From a virus: a stretch of 45,727 nt of DNA. Below, piece by piece: positions 1-8,499 of this stretch. The position numbers and the translations under genes are program-made. The notes beneath the pieces are model-generated. The model was not told the origin of the DNA and searched no databases. It saw nothing but the letters and a program-made list of their open reading frames with translations. The stretch's first letter is position 1. Every line of letters starts with the position of its first letter. The stretch is taken from the IMG/VR virus record IMGVR_UViG_3300036819_000057, positions 1 through 45,727 of that record; one strand, 5' to 3'.

Positions 1-194
1 CTTACAGGCTTAACAATGCCACATCCAGAGCAAGCTTTCTTTGTCTTGTCCTCGTTGTACCTGGAAGGTCTCAGTGTTATAGACGGGTCACCATTACGCT
101 TCCACCTTGAGTAGCAAGTAGCGCAGTATCCACGGCCACCCGCACGAGTTATAGGTCTATCGCATTCTGAGCAGGATCCATAAGTTTTAACCAT
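1..194 (-). CDS. Cys-rich zinc-binding protein, 3' end beyond window
   Basis: The frame opens at an ATG whose complement is at 192-194 and runs off the left edge, so only 64 codons are visible. The N-terminus has CxxC near residues 8-11, a G-x-G-Y-CxxCY-S-R-W-K-R-N-G-DP segment and a further CxxC near residue 56. This C-C / RG-x-C-x2-CY-x-RW-x-x-GDP pattern is common at the N-terminus of actinophage HNH-type or zinc-finger proteins, but no HNH motif lies in the visible part, so nuclease function is only a possibility. It is downstream of the tail genes on the same strand. Confidence 0.6.
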   Translation of the reverse strand, partial: MVKTYGSCSECDRPITRAGGRGYCATCYSRWKRNGDPSITLRPSRYNEDKTKKACSGCGIVKPV

Positions 195-223
195 AGTGCC
201 AGGATACCACACTGTGGCAAGAG

Positions 224-1099
224 TCACTGCCAAGCGTCTCGGTAGGTAACAGTGGCGGAACTTGCACTTCCGAATGAGCCGCCATAGATGAAATCAGTTC
301 CGCCCGGGGGGATTACCCACCAGACAGACGTGACATCGGCGAGTACAATCGAGCCGTTCAGGCGGGCAATCTTATTGTATAGGTCAACCGTGAGGACGTC
401 CGTGGGCTGTAGGGTGAGGTTACTGAAGCTGATACTCTGGCCGGTAGCAGTCGATTCAAGCGACGGGCCGCTAACCGGGCCCTGCACGGTAATTACCGGA
501 CGGGTCTCAAAGTCCCCGGCGTTCGGGCAGTTTACGATGTTCCCGCTGGGAAGCCCGTCAGGAGTACTCAGCGGGAACACTACAGGCAGCGTCCATCCGC
601 CTGTAGGCGTAGTCAGGGCATTCGCCGTAATGCTGCGCTGCGTGCTGCGGTACTTGCGCGGGTCAGCGGCTACCACGTTAGCCGCGAACGCGACTTCGCT
701 CAGCGTAAGGTAGGTTTCAGTGACAACGCCCTGGCGGCGTATCTGGCAGGTCTTGGCGATAGGCTCGTTGTACACGAACGTAGCGAAGTCGCTAACCGGG
801 ATGGCGCGCTGGAACTTAGACCTGGCAAGGTCCCGGGTAGCCTGGTCGGGCGCCTGGGCGAACACGTTCCACACCATGGCTCTCGGTGCGTAGAACTGGG
901 GCGTAGGCCATCCGCCGTGGTCGGAAGTGTTCTGCGTAACGCTGCCGACCGTGGTGACACCGTCCCAGCCTGTCATGGACACCCAGTACCAGGCGATTCC
1001 GTCTTCGTCAGTGTCACCGAACGGAATGTTAATAGCGTTGCTGTACTGGTCCGTATACGCGACAGAGCCAGACCAGAAGCCGTTCATCGTGATAGCCAT
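224..1099 (-). CDS. Distal-tail-like minor tail protein
   Basis: This 291-residue protein lies directly downstream of the tape measure gene, the usual position of the distal tail (Dit) protein that joins the tail tube to the tip. The N-terminal half has a W-Y-W-V / PQFYAPRAMVW pattern followed by DPRKY near residue 150; such a D-P-x-x-Y step precedes the C-terminal beta-rich galectin-like half in siphovirus tail-tip proteins. The C-terminal half is rich in V/T/S strands ending VTYRDAWQ. The ATG is separated from the tape measure stop by 11 nt, so the two genes are cotranscribed. Assignment rests on position and overall look, not on a catalytic motif. Confidence 0.75.
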   Translation of the reverse strand: MAITMNGFWSGSVAYTDQYSNAINIPFGDTDEDGIAWYWVSMTGWDGVTTVGSVTQNTSDHGGWPTPQFYAPRAMVWNVFAQAPDQATRDLARSKFQRAIPVSDFATFVYNEPIAKTCQIRRQGVVTETYLTLSEVAFAANVVAADPRKYRSTQRSITANALTTPTGGWTLPVVFPLSTPDGLPSGNIVNCPNAGDFETRPVITVQGPVSGPSLESTATGQSISFSNLTLQPTDVLTVDLYNKIARLNGSIVLADVTSVWWVIPPGGTDFIYGGSFGSASSATVTYRDAWQ

Positions 1100-1110
1100 G
1101 TCAGTTCCTC

Positions 1111-4100
1111 TTAGACATTGTAACCGGAGACCGCAGTCGTAAGCTGCTGCTTGAGCCGCTCTACATCCTGGGTGCTCATGCGCCCGTTGACGACGATAGC
1201 CCCCTCATGGAAGTGGACGCCGCCAGTAGCCTGCGAGTTAGGGATAACCCTCGCAGCCGCGCCGAACTTGACCAGCTCAGGGCCAGTCTCGCCAACCCAC
1301 GCAGTATCGCCGGCAGGAGCGTTTCCGCCGCGTGCGTAGCCGTGGCCGGAACCGATGCCCATTCCGCCACGCTCAAGCGTAGGCCCGTAGGTGTGCTTAG
1401 CGTAGTTCAGAGCCGCAGCGATGTTAGCTACAGGGTCGAGGATGTTCTCGGACGTGCCGGGAACATGGAACGCACTGAAGGTGGTGGCGATAACCTGCAT
1501 CAGGCCGCGCGACGGGTCACCGGCTGCCGCGTTGGAGTCAGTCAGGTTGATGGCGTTCGGGTTGCCCCCGGATTCAGTCTGCATCTGGAACAGTACCTGG
1601 TTAGCGAGAGCAGCCCCAAGGCCGTTAAGCGTCAGTGCCTTGAGCACGTCCGACTTCCACTGCTCAACGCCGGCGCCTGCCTTGTAGTTAACGTCATTGA
1701 CCGTCATGCTCTTGCTGACCATTGACTTGATGGCGTTCACGGCAGAGGTAGCCGCACTGTGCGCTACGTCAGAGCCAACCGTTCCGGAGCCGATCCCGCT
1801 TGTCAGCATGGACGTGGCGTGCTGGGAAATCCAGTTCACGGGGTTGGCGATGAGACCCGTGGTGTCGGACCACAGGTTACCTACAGTCTTCACGGCGGAC
1901 TTAGCCGCACCGGAAATGTCTGACCCGACGGTCTTCCCTGCGTTCAGGACAGCCGTGATAGGGTTCCATCCTCCGCCGGCGTAGTTGCCCGCGCCGATAG
2001 TAGGCGTGCGCCCGGATGCCTCATAGTTGGCACGGAGAATATTCGCGGGACCAAGCTTAGCTGTCAGCTCAGGTACCAGGACAGATTCGCCAGGGCTAAG
2101 CTTAGCGCTGACGCTGTCTACGCCAGGTGCGTAGCCGGCGAGGACGCCACCTCCTGCGAAGCTAAGGTTCGTGGGAAGCTTAACCCCCGGAATCTTGTTA
2201 ATGAGCCCGTCAAAACGGTCAATAGCCTTGAGCATCCACTCGATTGGCGACTTGACGCCGTTCTCTACCCCAGTGAACGCCTTAGCGATACCGGAAGAGA
2301 TAGAGGTCCACGCACTGACAGCGTCATTCTTGATGTCACCCCACGCGCCCTTAATCCAGGAGCGGACATTGTTGATGATGTTCTTCCAGCCCTGGATTTC
2401 ACGGTCCCAGAAGCCGGTGAACCAGTTATGGATATCGGTCCAGATAGCTTTAGCGTCATTCTCGAATCCGCCCCACAGGCTCTTAAGCCAGCCGCGTGCG
2501 GAGTTCCACAGGCTCTTCATGAGGCTGATATCGGCGTCCCACCTGTTGCGGAACCAGTTCGCGATGTCTGTCCAGACGCCCTTGACATCGTTGTACGCAG
2601 TGTTCCACAGCCCGCGAAGCCAGTTAACGGCCGCAGACCATACACTGTGCAGTGTGCTTACGCTGGTGCTCCACGTCTTGTGAAGCCAGTTGACAATGTC
2701 TGCCCACCAGTTGTGCGTGTTGTTCGAAATCTGGCTCCACGTGGACGTGATGAAGTTAATAGCGTCCGACCAGTACTTGTGAATGTCGTTCGTCATCGCT
2801 GACCAGGTGCTGTGCAGCCAGTTAACTACTGTCGCCCAGGTCTTCTGCCAGTTTTTGCCAGACGCAGACCACTTGGCAAACCAGCCGATTCCCTCGTCAA
2901 TCCAGCCGCTCAGGTCAGTGATGTACTTGATGAAGTCAGCGAGGATAGGGATTACGTGCGCGTCAATAGTGAGCTGGAATTCAGTGAGGTACAGTATGCC
3001 CTTAACTAGCAGCGTAAGCAGCGGAGTCATCTGCACTACGAGCTTGAGGAAGGACTGTGCCATCTGAATCAGGGAAGGTTCCAGTGCCTTGATAAGCTGC
3101 CCGAACATCTTAGTGTTCTGCCCGAGTGCACCCTCAAGCAGGGCGGCCAGCGGCTTGAGCAGGTCTACGATAATCTGCGACAGAATCGGGATAAGCGGCT
3201 CAAGTGCGGAGGTTACCTCGCCCAGGATGGTAAGCCCGAAGCTGGCAAAGGCACTGACGAGCTGCATCACGATAGGCAGCATCGGGCGCAGTCCGTTGAT
3301 AAGCTGAACGATGAAGGGGGTCAGCATCACAATCAGCTTGTCGATAATTCCGATAAGCTGGTTCAGGAGCGGCATGATGATGGGCATCGCGGCGTTGATG
3401 ATGGAGCTGAACGCGCCGCCCAGGGTGCTTATGAGAGGCATCAGGGAGCCGCCGAGCTGGGCCATCCACTTAACTACTGTTTCCAGCAGTACGGTCAGCG
3501 AGTCGAACGCCGACATGATTGACCCGCCGAAAGTGTTAGCCACGCTGGATGCCTGAGCGCCGATGAACGCCAGCAGGTCGCCTAGGTTGCCGAGCAGGTC
3601 GTCCAGGACACCGAAAGAAGCCTTAGCTCCGGGTCCTAGGTTAGTCAGGAACTTGCCGATGTCCTCGCCCAGGTTGCCGAGAACGCCGTAGAACGCCTCA
3701 AGGGACGGCTGACTGGACTTAAGCAGGCTAGTGAACGCCGGGAGCACCGATCCTACTATTTTCTCAAGAGCGTTCGTCAGCGGCAGCACGGACTTGGCTG
3801 CCGTCCCGAAGAACGACGTCAGAGGGCCCTTCTCAGACTGGAAGAACTTGTCAATCGAGCTGAACGCTGTCAGCAGCGGCTTGACCATTGGCTCAGTGGC
3901 AGCCTTCATGGTCTTCTCAAGGCCGCTGACCAGGGTCTTAGCTCCGGTCTGTACAGTCTTGTTAGTTTCAAGCAGGTAAGCAGTGCCCAGTCCTATGCCC
4001 GCGACAGAGCCGAGAGCCGCCATGGCAGCCGGAAGCACGCTGAGTGCGGCAGTGATACCAGCGGCGATACCGCCTCCTGCAAGACCGCCGCCAAGACCGC

Positions 4101-4497
4101 CACCGCCACCAGCTCCCCCAGCTCCCCCGCCGCCACTAGCTCCGTTAACCCCGCCATTGAAGCCACGGGTAAAGTCCTGTCCCAGTTCTGTGCCTTCCTT
4201 GGACACCTGGGACTTGTTGTACTTGATGTTTACGGTGGTAGTGCGGTTACGGGTAGCTGCGTCAAGCTTAGTCGTGAAGTCAGTAGTGTCTGCTTCGGCC
4301 TTGACGGTGACCTTGTCGCCCTTAGCCTTAGCCAGGGCAATGTCAAGCTTCTTCTTGAAGTCTGTAGCGTCAGGCTCGACCTTGACCTTGACTGTAGTCT
4401 TGTCCTTGTCAAGGTCAGTGTTAAGCTTATCCTTGAATCCGGTAGTGTCAGGGTTTACCTGGATGTACGCGGCGCCAAGCTTGAATCCGTCAGCCAT
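1111..4497 (-). CDS. Tape measure protein with lytic transglycosylase domain
   Basis: At 1128 residues this is the longest gene in the window and follows the two tail chaperone frames, the standard tape-measure context. It sets tail length and is packed inside the tail tube. Residues 1-110 are Lys/Asp-rich with three repeated D-T-T-x-F units; about 115-150 is Gly-rich; long hydrophobic stretches follow (about 150-180, 330-480). About 530-760 is a string of Trp-rich heptad-like units (for example NWLHKTWST, NWFRNRWDA). Residues about 960-1040 form an SLT-type transglycosylase domain with Q-T-ESGGNP (catalytic Glu near 975), then SRGLMQV and ALNYAKHTYG, which would cut peptidoglycan during DNA entry. 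Its start overlaps the upstream stop as TGATG, implying translational coupling. Confidence 0.95.
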   Translation of the reverse strand: MADGFKLGAAYIQVNPDTTGFKDKLNTDLDKDKTTVKVKVEPDATDFKKKLDIALAKAKGDKVTVKAEADTTDFTTKLDAATRNRTTTVNIKYNKSQVSKEGTELGQDFTRGFNGGVNGASGGGGAGGAGGGGGLGGGLAGGGIAAGITAALSVLPAAMAALGSVAGIGLGTAYLLETNKTVQTGAKTLVSGLEKTMKAATEPMVKPLLTAFSSIDKFFQSEKGPLTSFFGTAAKSVLPLTNALEKIVGSVLPAFTSLLKSSQPSLEAFYGVLGNLGEDIGKFLTNLGPGAKASFGVLDDLLGNLGDLLAFIGAQASSVANTFGGSIMSAFDSLTVLLETVVKWMAQLGGSLMPLISTLGGAFSSIINAAMPIIMPLLNQLIGIIDKLIVMLTPFIVQLINGLRPMLPIVMQLVSAFASFGLTILGEVTSALEPLIPILSQIIVDLLKPLAALLEGALGQNTKMFGQLIKALEPSLIQMAQSFLKLVVQMTPLLTLLVKGILYLTEFQLTIDAHVIPILADFIKYITDLSGWIDEGIGWFAKWSASGKNWQKTWATVVNWLHSTWSAMTNDIHKYWSDAINFITSTWSQISNNTHNWWADIVNWLHKTWSTSVSTLHSVWSAAVNWLRGLWNTAYNDVKGVWTDIANWFRNRWDADISLMKSLWNSARGWLKSLWGGFENDAKAIWTDIHNWFTGFWDREIQGWKNIINNVRSWIKGAWGDIKNDAVSAWTSISSGIAKAFTGVENGVKSPIEWMLKAIDRFDGLINKIPGVKLPTNLSFAGGGVLAGYAPGVDSVSAKLSPGESVLVPELTAKLGPANILRANYEASGRTPTIGAGNYAGGGWNPITAVLNAGKTVGSDISGAAKSAVKTVGNLWSDTTGLIANPVNWISQHATSMLTSGIGSGTVGSDVAHSAATSAVNAIKSMVSKSMTVNDVNYKAGAGVEQWKSDVLKALTLNGLGAALANQVLFQMQTESGGNPNAINLTDSNAAAGDPSRGLMQVIATTFSAFHVPGTSENILDPVANIAAALNYAKHTYGPTLERGGMGIGSGHGYARGGNAPAGDTAWVGETGPELVKFGAAARVIPNSQATGGVHFHEGAIVVNGRMSTQDVERLKQQLTTAVSGYNV

Positions 4498-4802
4498 CAG
4501 ACAGTCCTTATGTCAATAATAGGAGCCATCTGACCGGCAGATGGTGCGGGACCGAGGCGCGGGTCAGCCTTGAACTGTTCAGCGGACATAGCAGAGGGAG
4601 TGGTGACATCAGACGTTACCGTGTTCTTCATGTCTCCAAGCTCCGCTTCATGCTCATTCGCCCATGCTTCCAGAGATGCCTTGAGTGCACCCTTGTACCT
4701 GGGCAGCAACCTGACTATCCTCAGAAATTCCGCGCAGCTAAGTTCTTCCTCAATATCGTCTACGTCAAAGAAGACCTTGCAGTCACCGATAATCTCCGTC
4801 AT
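4497..4802 (-). CDS. Tail assembly chaperone, frameshifted C-terminal part
   Basis: A 101-residue frame beginning MTEIIGDCKVFFDVDD. It is the second of the two frames between the major tail protein and the tape measure, where siphoviruses encode G and GT chaperones that coat the tape measure before tube assembly. The frame is open upstream of its first ATG back to the slippery site at 4847-4853 with no other start codon needed, so it is most likely made as the C-terminal half of a 234-residue fusion begun at 5200. Independent initiation at 4802 cannot be excluded. Its stop overlaps the tape measure ATG (TGATG). Confidence 0.85.
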   Translation of the reverse strand: MTEIIGDCKVFFDVDDIEEELSCAEFLRIVRLLPRYKGALKASLEAWANEHEAELGDMKNTVTSDVTTPSAMSAEQFKADPRLGPAPSAGQMAPIIDIRTV

Positions 4803-4843
4803 AAACCAGTATACTAGAGCGGCGTCCCCTAGCCCCTGGTTAA

Positions 4844-5200
4844 TTAGTTTTTTGAGTTCTCCGTGGTGGCGTCCTGGACAAGCTTGAAGGCAACCTCGAC
4901 AATAGCTTCAAGGTCTTCATCTTCAAGGTCATCGAAATTGACTAGGGCATTGTAGCCTTCAGTGCCGAGCAGGGTTTCCAGCATGAAGCTGACCCCGCCT
5001 GTTTCGCCGAGGGTACGGAAGGCGTGCATAATCTGGAGTCCCTGGTTGGGCCGAATCTTGACGGGAATCTGGTATTCCGTATCATCGATGGAGAACAGGG
5101 TCTGAAATTCGTCTTTGCGGTCCTTCTTGGACTTGAGCGCAATGACCTTAGGTGCGCCAGCGGGTGCGGCTGGCTTTGCGGCAGACTTAGAAGCAGGCAC
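4844..5200 (-). CDS. Tail assembly chaperone, upstream frame
   Basis: A 118-residue protein: a basic Ala/Pro/Lys-rich N-terminus (about 1-30), then an acidic helical body (IPVKIRPNQGLQIMHAFRTL, LVNFDDLEDEDLEAIVEVAF). It is the lambda gpG-like partner by position. The last sense codons are TCA AAA AAC before TAA, which creates the slippery heptamer A AAA AAC. An upstream sequence AAAGGAAT about 10 nt before the ATG is a weak ribosome site. It follows a strong hairpin at 5244-5277, so it may be transcribed partly from a new promoter there. Confidence 0.9.
   Translation of the reverse strand: MPASKSAAKPAAPAGAPKVIALKSKKDRKDEFQTLFSIDDTEYQIPVKIRPNQGLQIMHAFRTLGETGGVSFMLETLLGTEGYNALVNFDDLEDEDLEAIVEVAFKLVQDATTENSKN
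4847..4853 (-). promoter_or_regulatory. Programmed -1 frameshift site A AAA AAC
   Basis: In the upstream chaperone frame the codons read tcA AAA AAC TAA. A one-base backward slip gives CTA ATT AAC CAG and continues in the MTEII frame to 4497, yielding a 234-residue fusion. The frame relation (start 5200 against 4802) is exactly -1. Programmed frameshifting between the two tail chaperone genes is a conserved feature of long-tailed phages. Confidence 0.9.
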
Positions 5201-5243
5201 TTTCGGATTCCTTTCCGGTTACGTATCTTCCACCAGTATAGCA

Positions 5244-5277
5244 AGAAACCCGCTTAGCTGGAGCTAAGCGGGTTTCT
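5244..5277 (-). terminator. Strong hairpin below major tail protein
   Basis: A perfect 15-bp stem (arms AGAAACCCGCTTAGC and GCTAAGCGGGTTTCT) with a 4-nt loop, read on minus immediately after the major tail protein gene and followed by TTGC. It probably tunes expression between the abundant tube protein and the chaperones. A TATACT box sits 18 nt after the loop (see hairpin-promoter finding). Confidence 0.8.
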
Positions 5278-5290
5278 CGTAGATTAACGA

Positions 5291-5917
5291 TTAGCTATTG
5301 TCCGAGGTCGAGCCGGTCGTAGACTCACGCAGGGAGAACGGCGAGATACTGGAAGAGACGTAATACGCAGTGAAAGTAACTGCCACAGTTGCCTGGTCAG
5401 CCATGTTGAACTTCTGGCTCACCTTAGGCGCGGACAGAACCTTCTGCATGATGAACCGTCGCGTAGTTGCGACCCCGCCAGCCGTAGTAGCACCCCAGCC
5501 ATCAACGATGATGGTGGAGTACAGTGGCTGCGTCGCAGAAGTCTGCGTATTCAGGTCGAACCCGATGTACGCAGGAGTATCTCCGCTGCCGTCCGTCTCA
5601 GTGGTGCTCGTAGCACCGTTCATTGCGAGGCGAAGGTTAGCAACATCCGTCTCCATGAAGGTCGTGGTGACCTGAAGCGTGCGAGCCGTGGTACGGCCGC
5701 CAACAGGGTCAAGAATCTGGTCAACCGTAATGTTGCCGATAGTCTCATCGACTTCCACGGTAATACCGCCAGTGGTACCGCCGACATCTACGAACGGCGC
5801 GCCAACTGGCAGAGTTGCCGGGTCGGTAGTCAGGTAGTCATCGATACCGGTGACCGGGTACGGGGCGACAAACAGGCGACCAGGACCCTGAATAACATTG
5901 TAAGGCGTAACTGCCAT
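5291..5917 (-). CDS. Major tail (tube) protein
   Basis: 208 residues, Thr/Val/Gly-rich and beta-structured throughout, without membrane segments or Cys. Key visible features are an N-terminal GPGRLFVAPYP segment, a GGTTGGITVEVDETIGNITVDQ stretch near 47-69 typical of tail tube proteins that begin by describing a strand-rich core, and a low-complexity Ser/Thr C-terminus. It lies just upstream of the chaperone-tape measure cassette and ends at a strong terminator, as expected for the most abundant tail protein. It starts with ATG and overlaps by one base the stop of the gene above it. Function assigned mainly by position. Confidence 0.85.
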   Translation of the reverse strand: MAVTPYNVIQGPGRLFVAPYPVTGIDDYLTTDPATLPVGAPFVDVGGTTGGITVEVDETIGNITVDQILDPVGGRTTARTLQVTTTFMETDVANLRLAMNGATSTTETDGSGDTPAYIGFDLNTQTSATQPLYSTIIVDGWGATTAGGVATTRRFIMQKVLSAPKVSQKFNMADQATVAVTFTAYYVSSSISPFSLRESTTGSTSDNS

Positions 5918-6216
5918 CAGGCACCTTCCTTGGGTTCGGCGTCAGGCAGTGCCTTAACAGCCTCGTCACTTACTAGTTCTGGCTCAGGCTGCTTGCGCGG
6001 CGTGTCCAGCTTAGGGCTAACCTCGTGGGTTTTAGGGTCTACAATTCCGCGTAGCCACGAATACACACGCTTATCCAGGGCAATTCCAGCCTTCTGGAGT
6101 GCCTCAGCGGCGTCCTTGACAGACACCCATCCCTCAGAGACAAGATTGTGCAGCTCGTCGTCCGTAGTCTTTACGACTCTGCCGCCGGTGGTCTTAACTT
6201 CTACTGAAACATTCAT
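5917..6216 (-). CDS. Hypothetical protein between connector and tail genes
   Basis: 99 residues. The first 70 look like a compact domain (SVEVKTTGGRVVKTTDDEL, then an Ala-rich helix KDAAEALQKAGIAL and VYSWLRGIV); the tail is Pro/Glu/Lys-rich and probably disordered. It is coupled on both sides (one-base overlaps at 6216 and 5917). In related phages this slot may hold a head-tail or tail-terminator accessory protein; I do not recognise the family. Confidence 0.7.
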   Translation of the reverse strand: MNVSVEVKTTGGRVVKTTDDELHNLVSEGWVSVKDAAEALQKAGIALDKRVYSWLRGIVDPKTHEVSPKLDTPRKQPEPELVSDEAVKALPDAEPKEGA

Positions 6217-6599
6217 CAGTACACTCCCGGAAGCTGTAGCAGGGCTACCGTAACAGCGGCGCTGAAGGTAATCTGCACATCGCCAGTTGACGGCTGCACC
6301 AGAGCACTGTGGAACGGCCCCAGAAGGTCAGTGGCACTAGCATTCAGGTCAACAGTCTGGGAAGCCGTAGCAATGCCGAGAGGACCAGGACCAACGGCAA
6401 CAGACGCCGTAGTGCCGGAACCGCTGCCATTCAGGACTGCCAGAAACGAGGTGCCCGTATTAGGGAATACGGCTGCATCGCCCGCAGGAATAGCCACACT
6501 AGCCGTGCCATCGCCAGTCGCAGTAGCCAGCAATGCAGTCAGGTTAGTTGCGACAAAGTCAGGAGTCAGCCTAGTAGCTGCAACTGCGTGATTTGCCAT
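6216..6599 (-). CDS. Hypothetical beta-rich structural protein
   Basis: The better start is the ATG whose complement ends at 6599 (MANHAVAATRL), because GGAG lies five bases upstream; a GTG two codons earlier is possible. The 127-residue protein is Ala/Thr/Val-rich with alternating strand-like segments and no Cys, resembling small capsid-decoration or tail accessory proteins. A TATACTGGT sequence precedes it in the gap 6600-6656, the same string as in front of the gene at 5200, so a promoter here is plausible. Function unknown. Confidence 0.65.
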   Translation of the reverse strand: MANHAVAATRLTPDFVATNLTALLATATGDGTASVAIPAGDAAVFPNTGTSFLAVLNGSGSGTTASVAVGPGPLGIATASQTVDLNASATDLLGPFHSALVQPSTGDVQITFSAAVTVALLQLPGVY

Positions 6600-6656
6600 T
6601 ATCACTCCATTAGAATAAGCTCTGTTACCAGTATAGCGTATGGCAGGAAAGTTAAG

Positions 6657-7151
6657 CTAGTTAGTCTGTATTCCCGTGGTCCACGTGACATTCAGGTCGA
6701 ATGAATACCCCTCGTAGATGCCGTTGTCCGTAGAGACCATCCTGTGCGGCTCAGAGAGCGTCTGTACCGTGTAAACGTGCGCGGTACGGTAAGTTACCTG
6801 ACTGCCGTCCCCAAGAGGCTCAGTAGGCGTCACAGCTCGCTCTGCGCCTATACGGTCATAGGCGGCATACTGAATCTGCTTAGCCAGGTTAGATGCCTTC
6901 ATACGGAAATAGCGGTCCTCCGTGGGAGCCTCAACCCAGCAGTCAACCTGAGCCACTGTGTGGAACAGGGACAGGTTTACGTCTGGCGCTCCCCCCGTAA
7001 CGGTAACCTGTACATAACCGTTAAAGTTGCCCACGTTAAGGTCCCACGGAAGCTGAACATCTACAGCGTCCACGGTAAGGTCAGGAATAGACCTAATCCA
7101 CGCGCAGACGACGACTTCGCCGTCAGGGAAATTACCTATATCGGCAGCCAT
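6657..7151 (-). CDS. Tail terminator / head-tail connector-like protein
   Basis: The frame extends further upstream, but the ATG at 7151 (MAADIGNFPDGEVVVCAWIR) overlaps the stop of the preceding gene and is the likely start, giving 164 residues. The sequence mixes strands and helices (VQVTVTGGAPDVNLSLFHTVAQVDCWVEAP, then a helix ASNLAKQIQYAAYDRIGAERA), a layout seen in tail-completion proteins that cap the tube and meet the neck. It is the last small gene before the tube-related genes, which agrees with a tail terminator role. No decisive motif. Confidence 0.65.
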   Translation of the reverse strand: MAADIGNFPDGEVVVCAWIRSIPDLTVDAVDVQLPWDLNVGNFNGYVQVTVTGGAPDVNLSLFHTVAQVDCWVEAPTEDRYFRMKASNLAKQIQYAAYDRIGAERAVTPTEPLGDGSQVTYRTAHVYTVQTLSEPHRMVSTDNGIYEGYSFDLNVTWTTGIQTN

Positions 7152-7504
7152 CAGAACCCCGCGTAACGCCGGTACAGTGCACGGCGCATGTACGCGGTAG
7201 GTGCCTGCACACGGCCCGTGTCGCGCCCGTAAATGAAAATACGATGGCCAAGGTCCACCCAAGCCGCGTAGTACTTGCGGTTCTCAGCCACACGGCTTCC
7301 ATCACCGAGCGCGCCTACGTTAAGCGCGTGCTCGCTACGGTCAACTTCCATGTAGGTAGAGTCAATCAGGGCGCCAGTGTCGATAGGCGTGTTGTGCATA
7401 ACCTGTGCCTTGACGGCGGGCCCTAGATGGTCCTCGAACATATCATCGCAGAGGCTTAGTATTTCTTCCATGGCGTCACTGTCGAACTCGAACCGGGCGG
7501 CCAT
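7151..7504 (-). CDS. HK97 gp10-like neck protein
   Basis: 117 residues from the ATG at 7504 (MAARFEFDSDAMEEIL), which overlaps the upstream stop; a start five codons earlier is less likely. The segment around residues 30-50 (VMHNTPIDTGALIDSTYME) matches the characteristic T-P-x-D-TG-x-L-x-x-S pattern of HK97 gp10 family connectors, and the C-terminus (APTAYMRRALYRR) is also typical. These proteins link the portal-connector complex to the tail. Coupled on both sides by one-base overlaps. Confidence 0.8.
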   Translation of the reverse strand: MAARFEFDSDAMEEILSLCDDMFEDHLGPAVKAQVMHNTPIDTGALIDSTYMEVDRSEHALNVGALGDGSRVAENRKYYAAWVDLGHRIFIYGRDTGRVQAPTAYMRRALYRRYAGF

Positions 7505-8049
7505 CAGCGGTCCAGCCACGGCGCACGGTCAGTCCCGGACGGGTAAGAATCCGGAGTGACGTGCCCAGTACGCGAGATGTGGGAGTTGGAGTCCTTACCG
7601 GAGAAGATAAGCGGAATCGTATTGCGGACAGCGCCTCGCGCATAACCGGAACTGGAGCCTGAACCGGACTGGCCGTTGGACGGGTCGTTCGGGTCTGGCT
7701 GAATCTGGCCGGTCTGGATAGCTTTAAGGTCAGCCATCGCGTCGTTGTACCGCAGGATAACAGGGTCGTTATCCTGAAGAGGCTTATTCTTGCGGTAGCT
7801 GAGCGTCGCGAAGTACGCAGCGATGTTGATAGTGATAGACGAGATGACGTACGGTACGGCAATCTGGCCAGTGCTGTCCCAGCCCCAGATGTTGTTGGTC
7901 CAGGAGCTGACCTTAGCACTCGCCTGCTCAATTGCCTGCTGCACAATGTCAGCGCTAATCTCACCGGGCGTTCCGGTAGCATTGTAAGATGTCATCGCGG
8001 TGATGACATCTTCAGGCTCGCAATAGGTAGGACCCGAGAACGCGGCCAT
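7504..8049 (-). CDS. Head-tail connector (gp6-like)
   Basis: 181 residues. The N-terminal half (YCEPEDVITAM, then IVQQAIEQASAKVSSWTN) is a helical bundle typical of the connector that sits under the portal, with a long hydrophobic helix VISSITINIAAYFATLSYRKN and a following D-P-V-I-L-R-Y-N-D-A-M-A-D-L-K-A-I helix. The C-terminal 60 residues are Ser/Gly-rich and likely flexible. Position after the capsid genes and before the gp10-like gene agrees. The start is ATG; the upstream gene ends 9 bases before. Confidence 0.75.
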   Translation of the reverse strand: MAAFSGPTYCEPEDVITAMTSYNATGTPGEISADIVQQAIEQASAKVSSWTNNIWGWDSTGQIAVPYVISSITINIAAYFATLSYRKNKPLQDNDPVILRYNDAMADLKAIQTGQIQPDPNDPSNGQSGSGSSSGYARGAVRNTIPLIFSGKDSNSHISRTGHVTPDSYPSGTDRAPWLDR

Positions 8050-8057
8050 GTCAGTCC

Positions 8058-8495
8058 TTAGTCGTGGAAGCCGTGTGCGAGAGTAGCGACACCGTTAGTG
8101 ACAGTAGACTGCTGCTCGCAGCGCGGGCAAAGATAAAGGTCGCCCTCGATGAAACGCATCTCAACCGGAGGAACCTTAGCGCACATAAAGCTAGGGCACT
8201 GCACTAGCAGCACAACATCAGCGGCGCCAACAACCAGCGTGTAGGCTTCCGTTCCGGTCAGGTGGGTGTCCGGCGTGGAGTCAGTCGCGGTAACGGTAAA
8301 GTCGGTGCTCCCAGCGGCAGTTGGCGTGCCGCTGAGAACACCTGAGGAACTCAGTGAAAGGCCGGCAGGAGTAGCCCCCGTGGTGACCGCGAAAGTATAC
8401 GGGGAAACACCGCCCGCGCCTGCGAGGGTGGTAGTCGTGTACTCTGCGTTAACTACGCCATCGGGGAGACTAGTGGGGGTAATCGTGACGGCCAT
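8058..8495 (-). CDS. Ig-like domain fused to zinc ribbon
   Basis: 145 residues in two parts. Residues about 5-92 form a putative Ig-like (He_PIG type) repeat: the pattern GVSPYTFAV, then PAGLSLSSSGVLSGTP and TDFTVTATDS is diagnostic. Residues about 97-130 contain two CxxxC/CxxC pairs (QCPSFMC and LCPRCEQQ), suggesting a zinc ribbon. Ig-like domains often decorate capsids or tails and help weak carbohydrate binding. A fusion with a zinc ribbon in the head cluster is unusual. It lies between two small head genes on the same strand. Confidence 0.8.
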   Translation of the reverse strand: MAVTITPTSLPDGVVNAEYTTTTLAGAGGVSPYTFAVTTGATPAGLSLSSSGVLSGTPTAAGSTDFTVTATDSTPDTHLTGTEAYTLVVGAADVVLLVQCPSFMCAKVPPVEMRFIEGDLYLCPRCEQQSTVTNGVATLAHGFHD

Positions 8496-8499
8496 TTAC

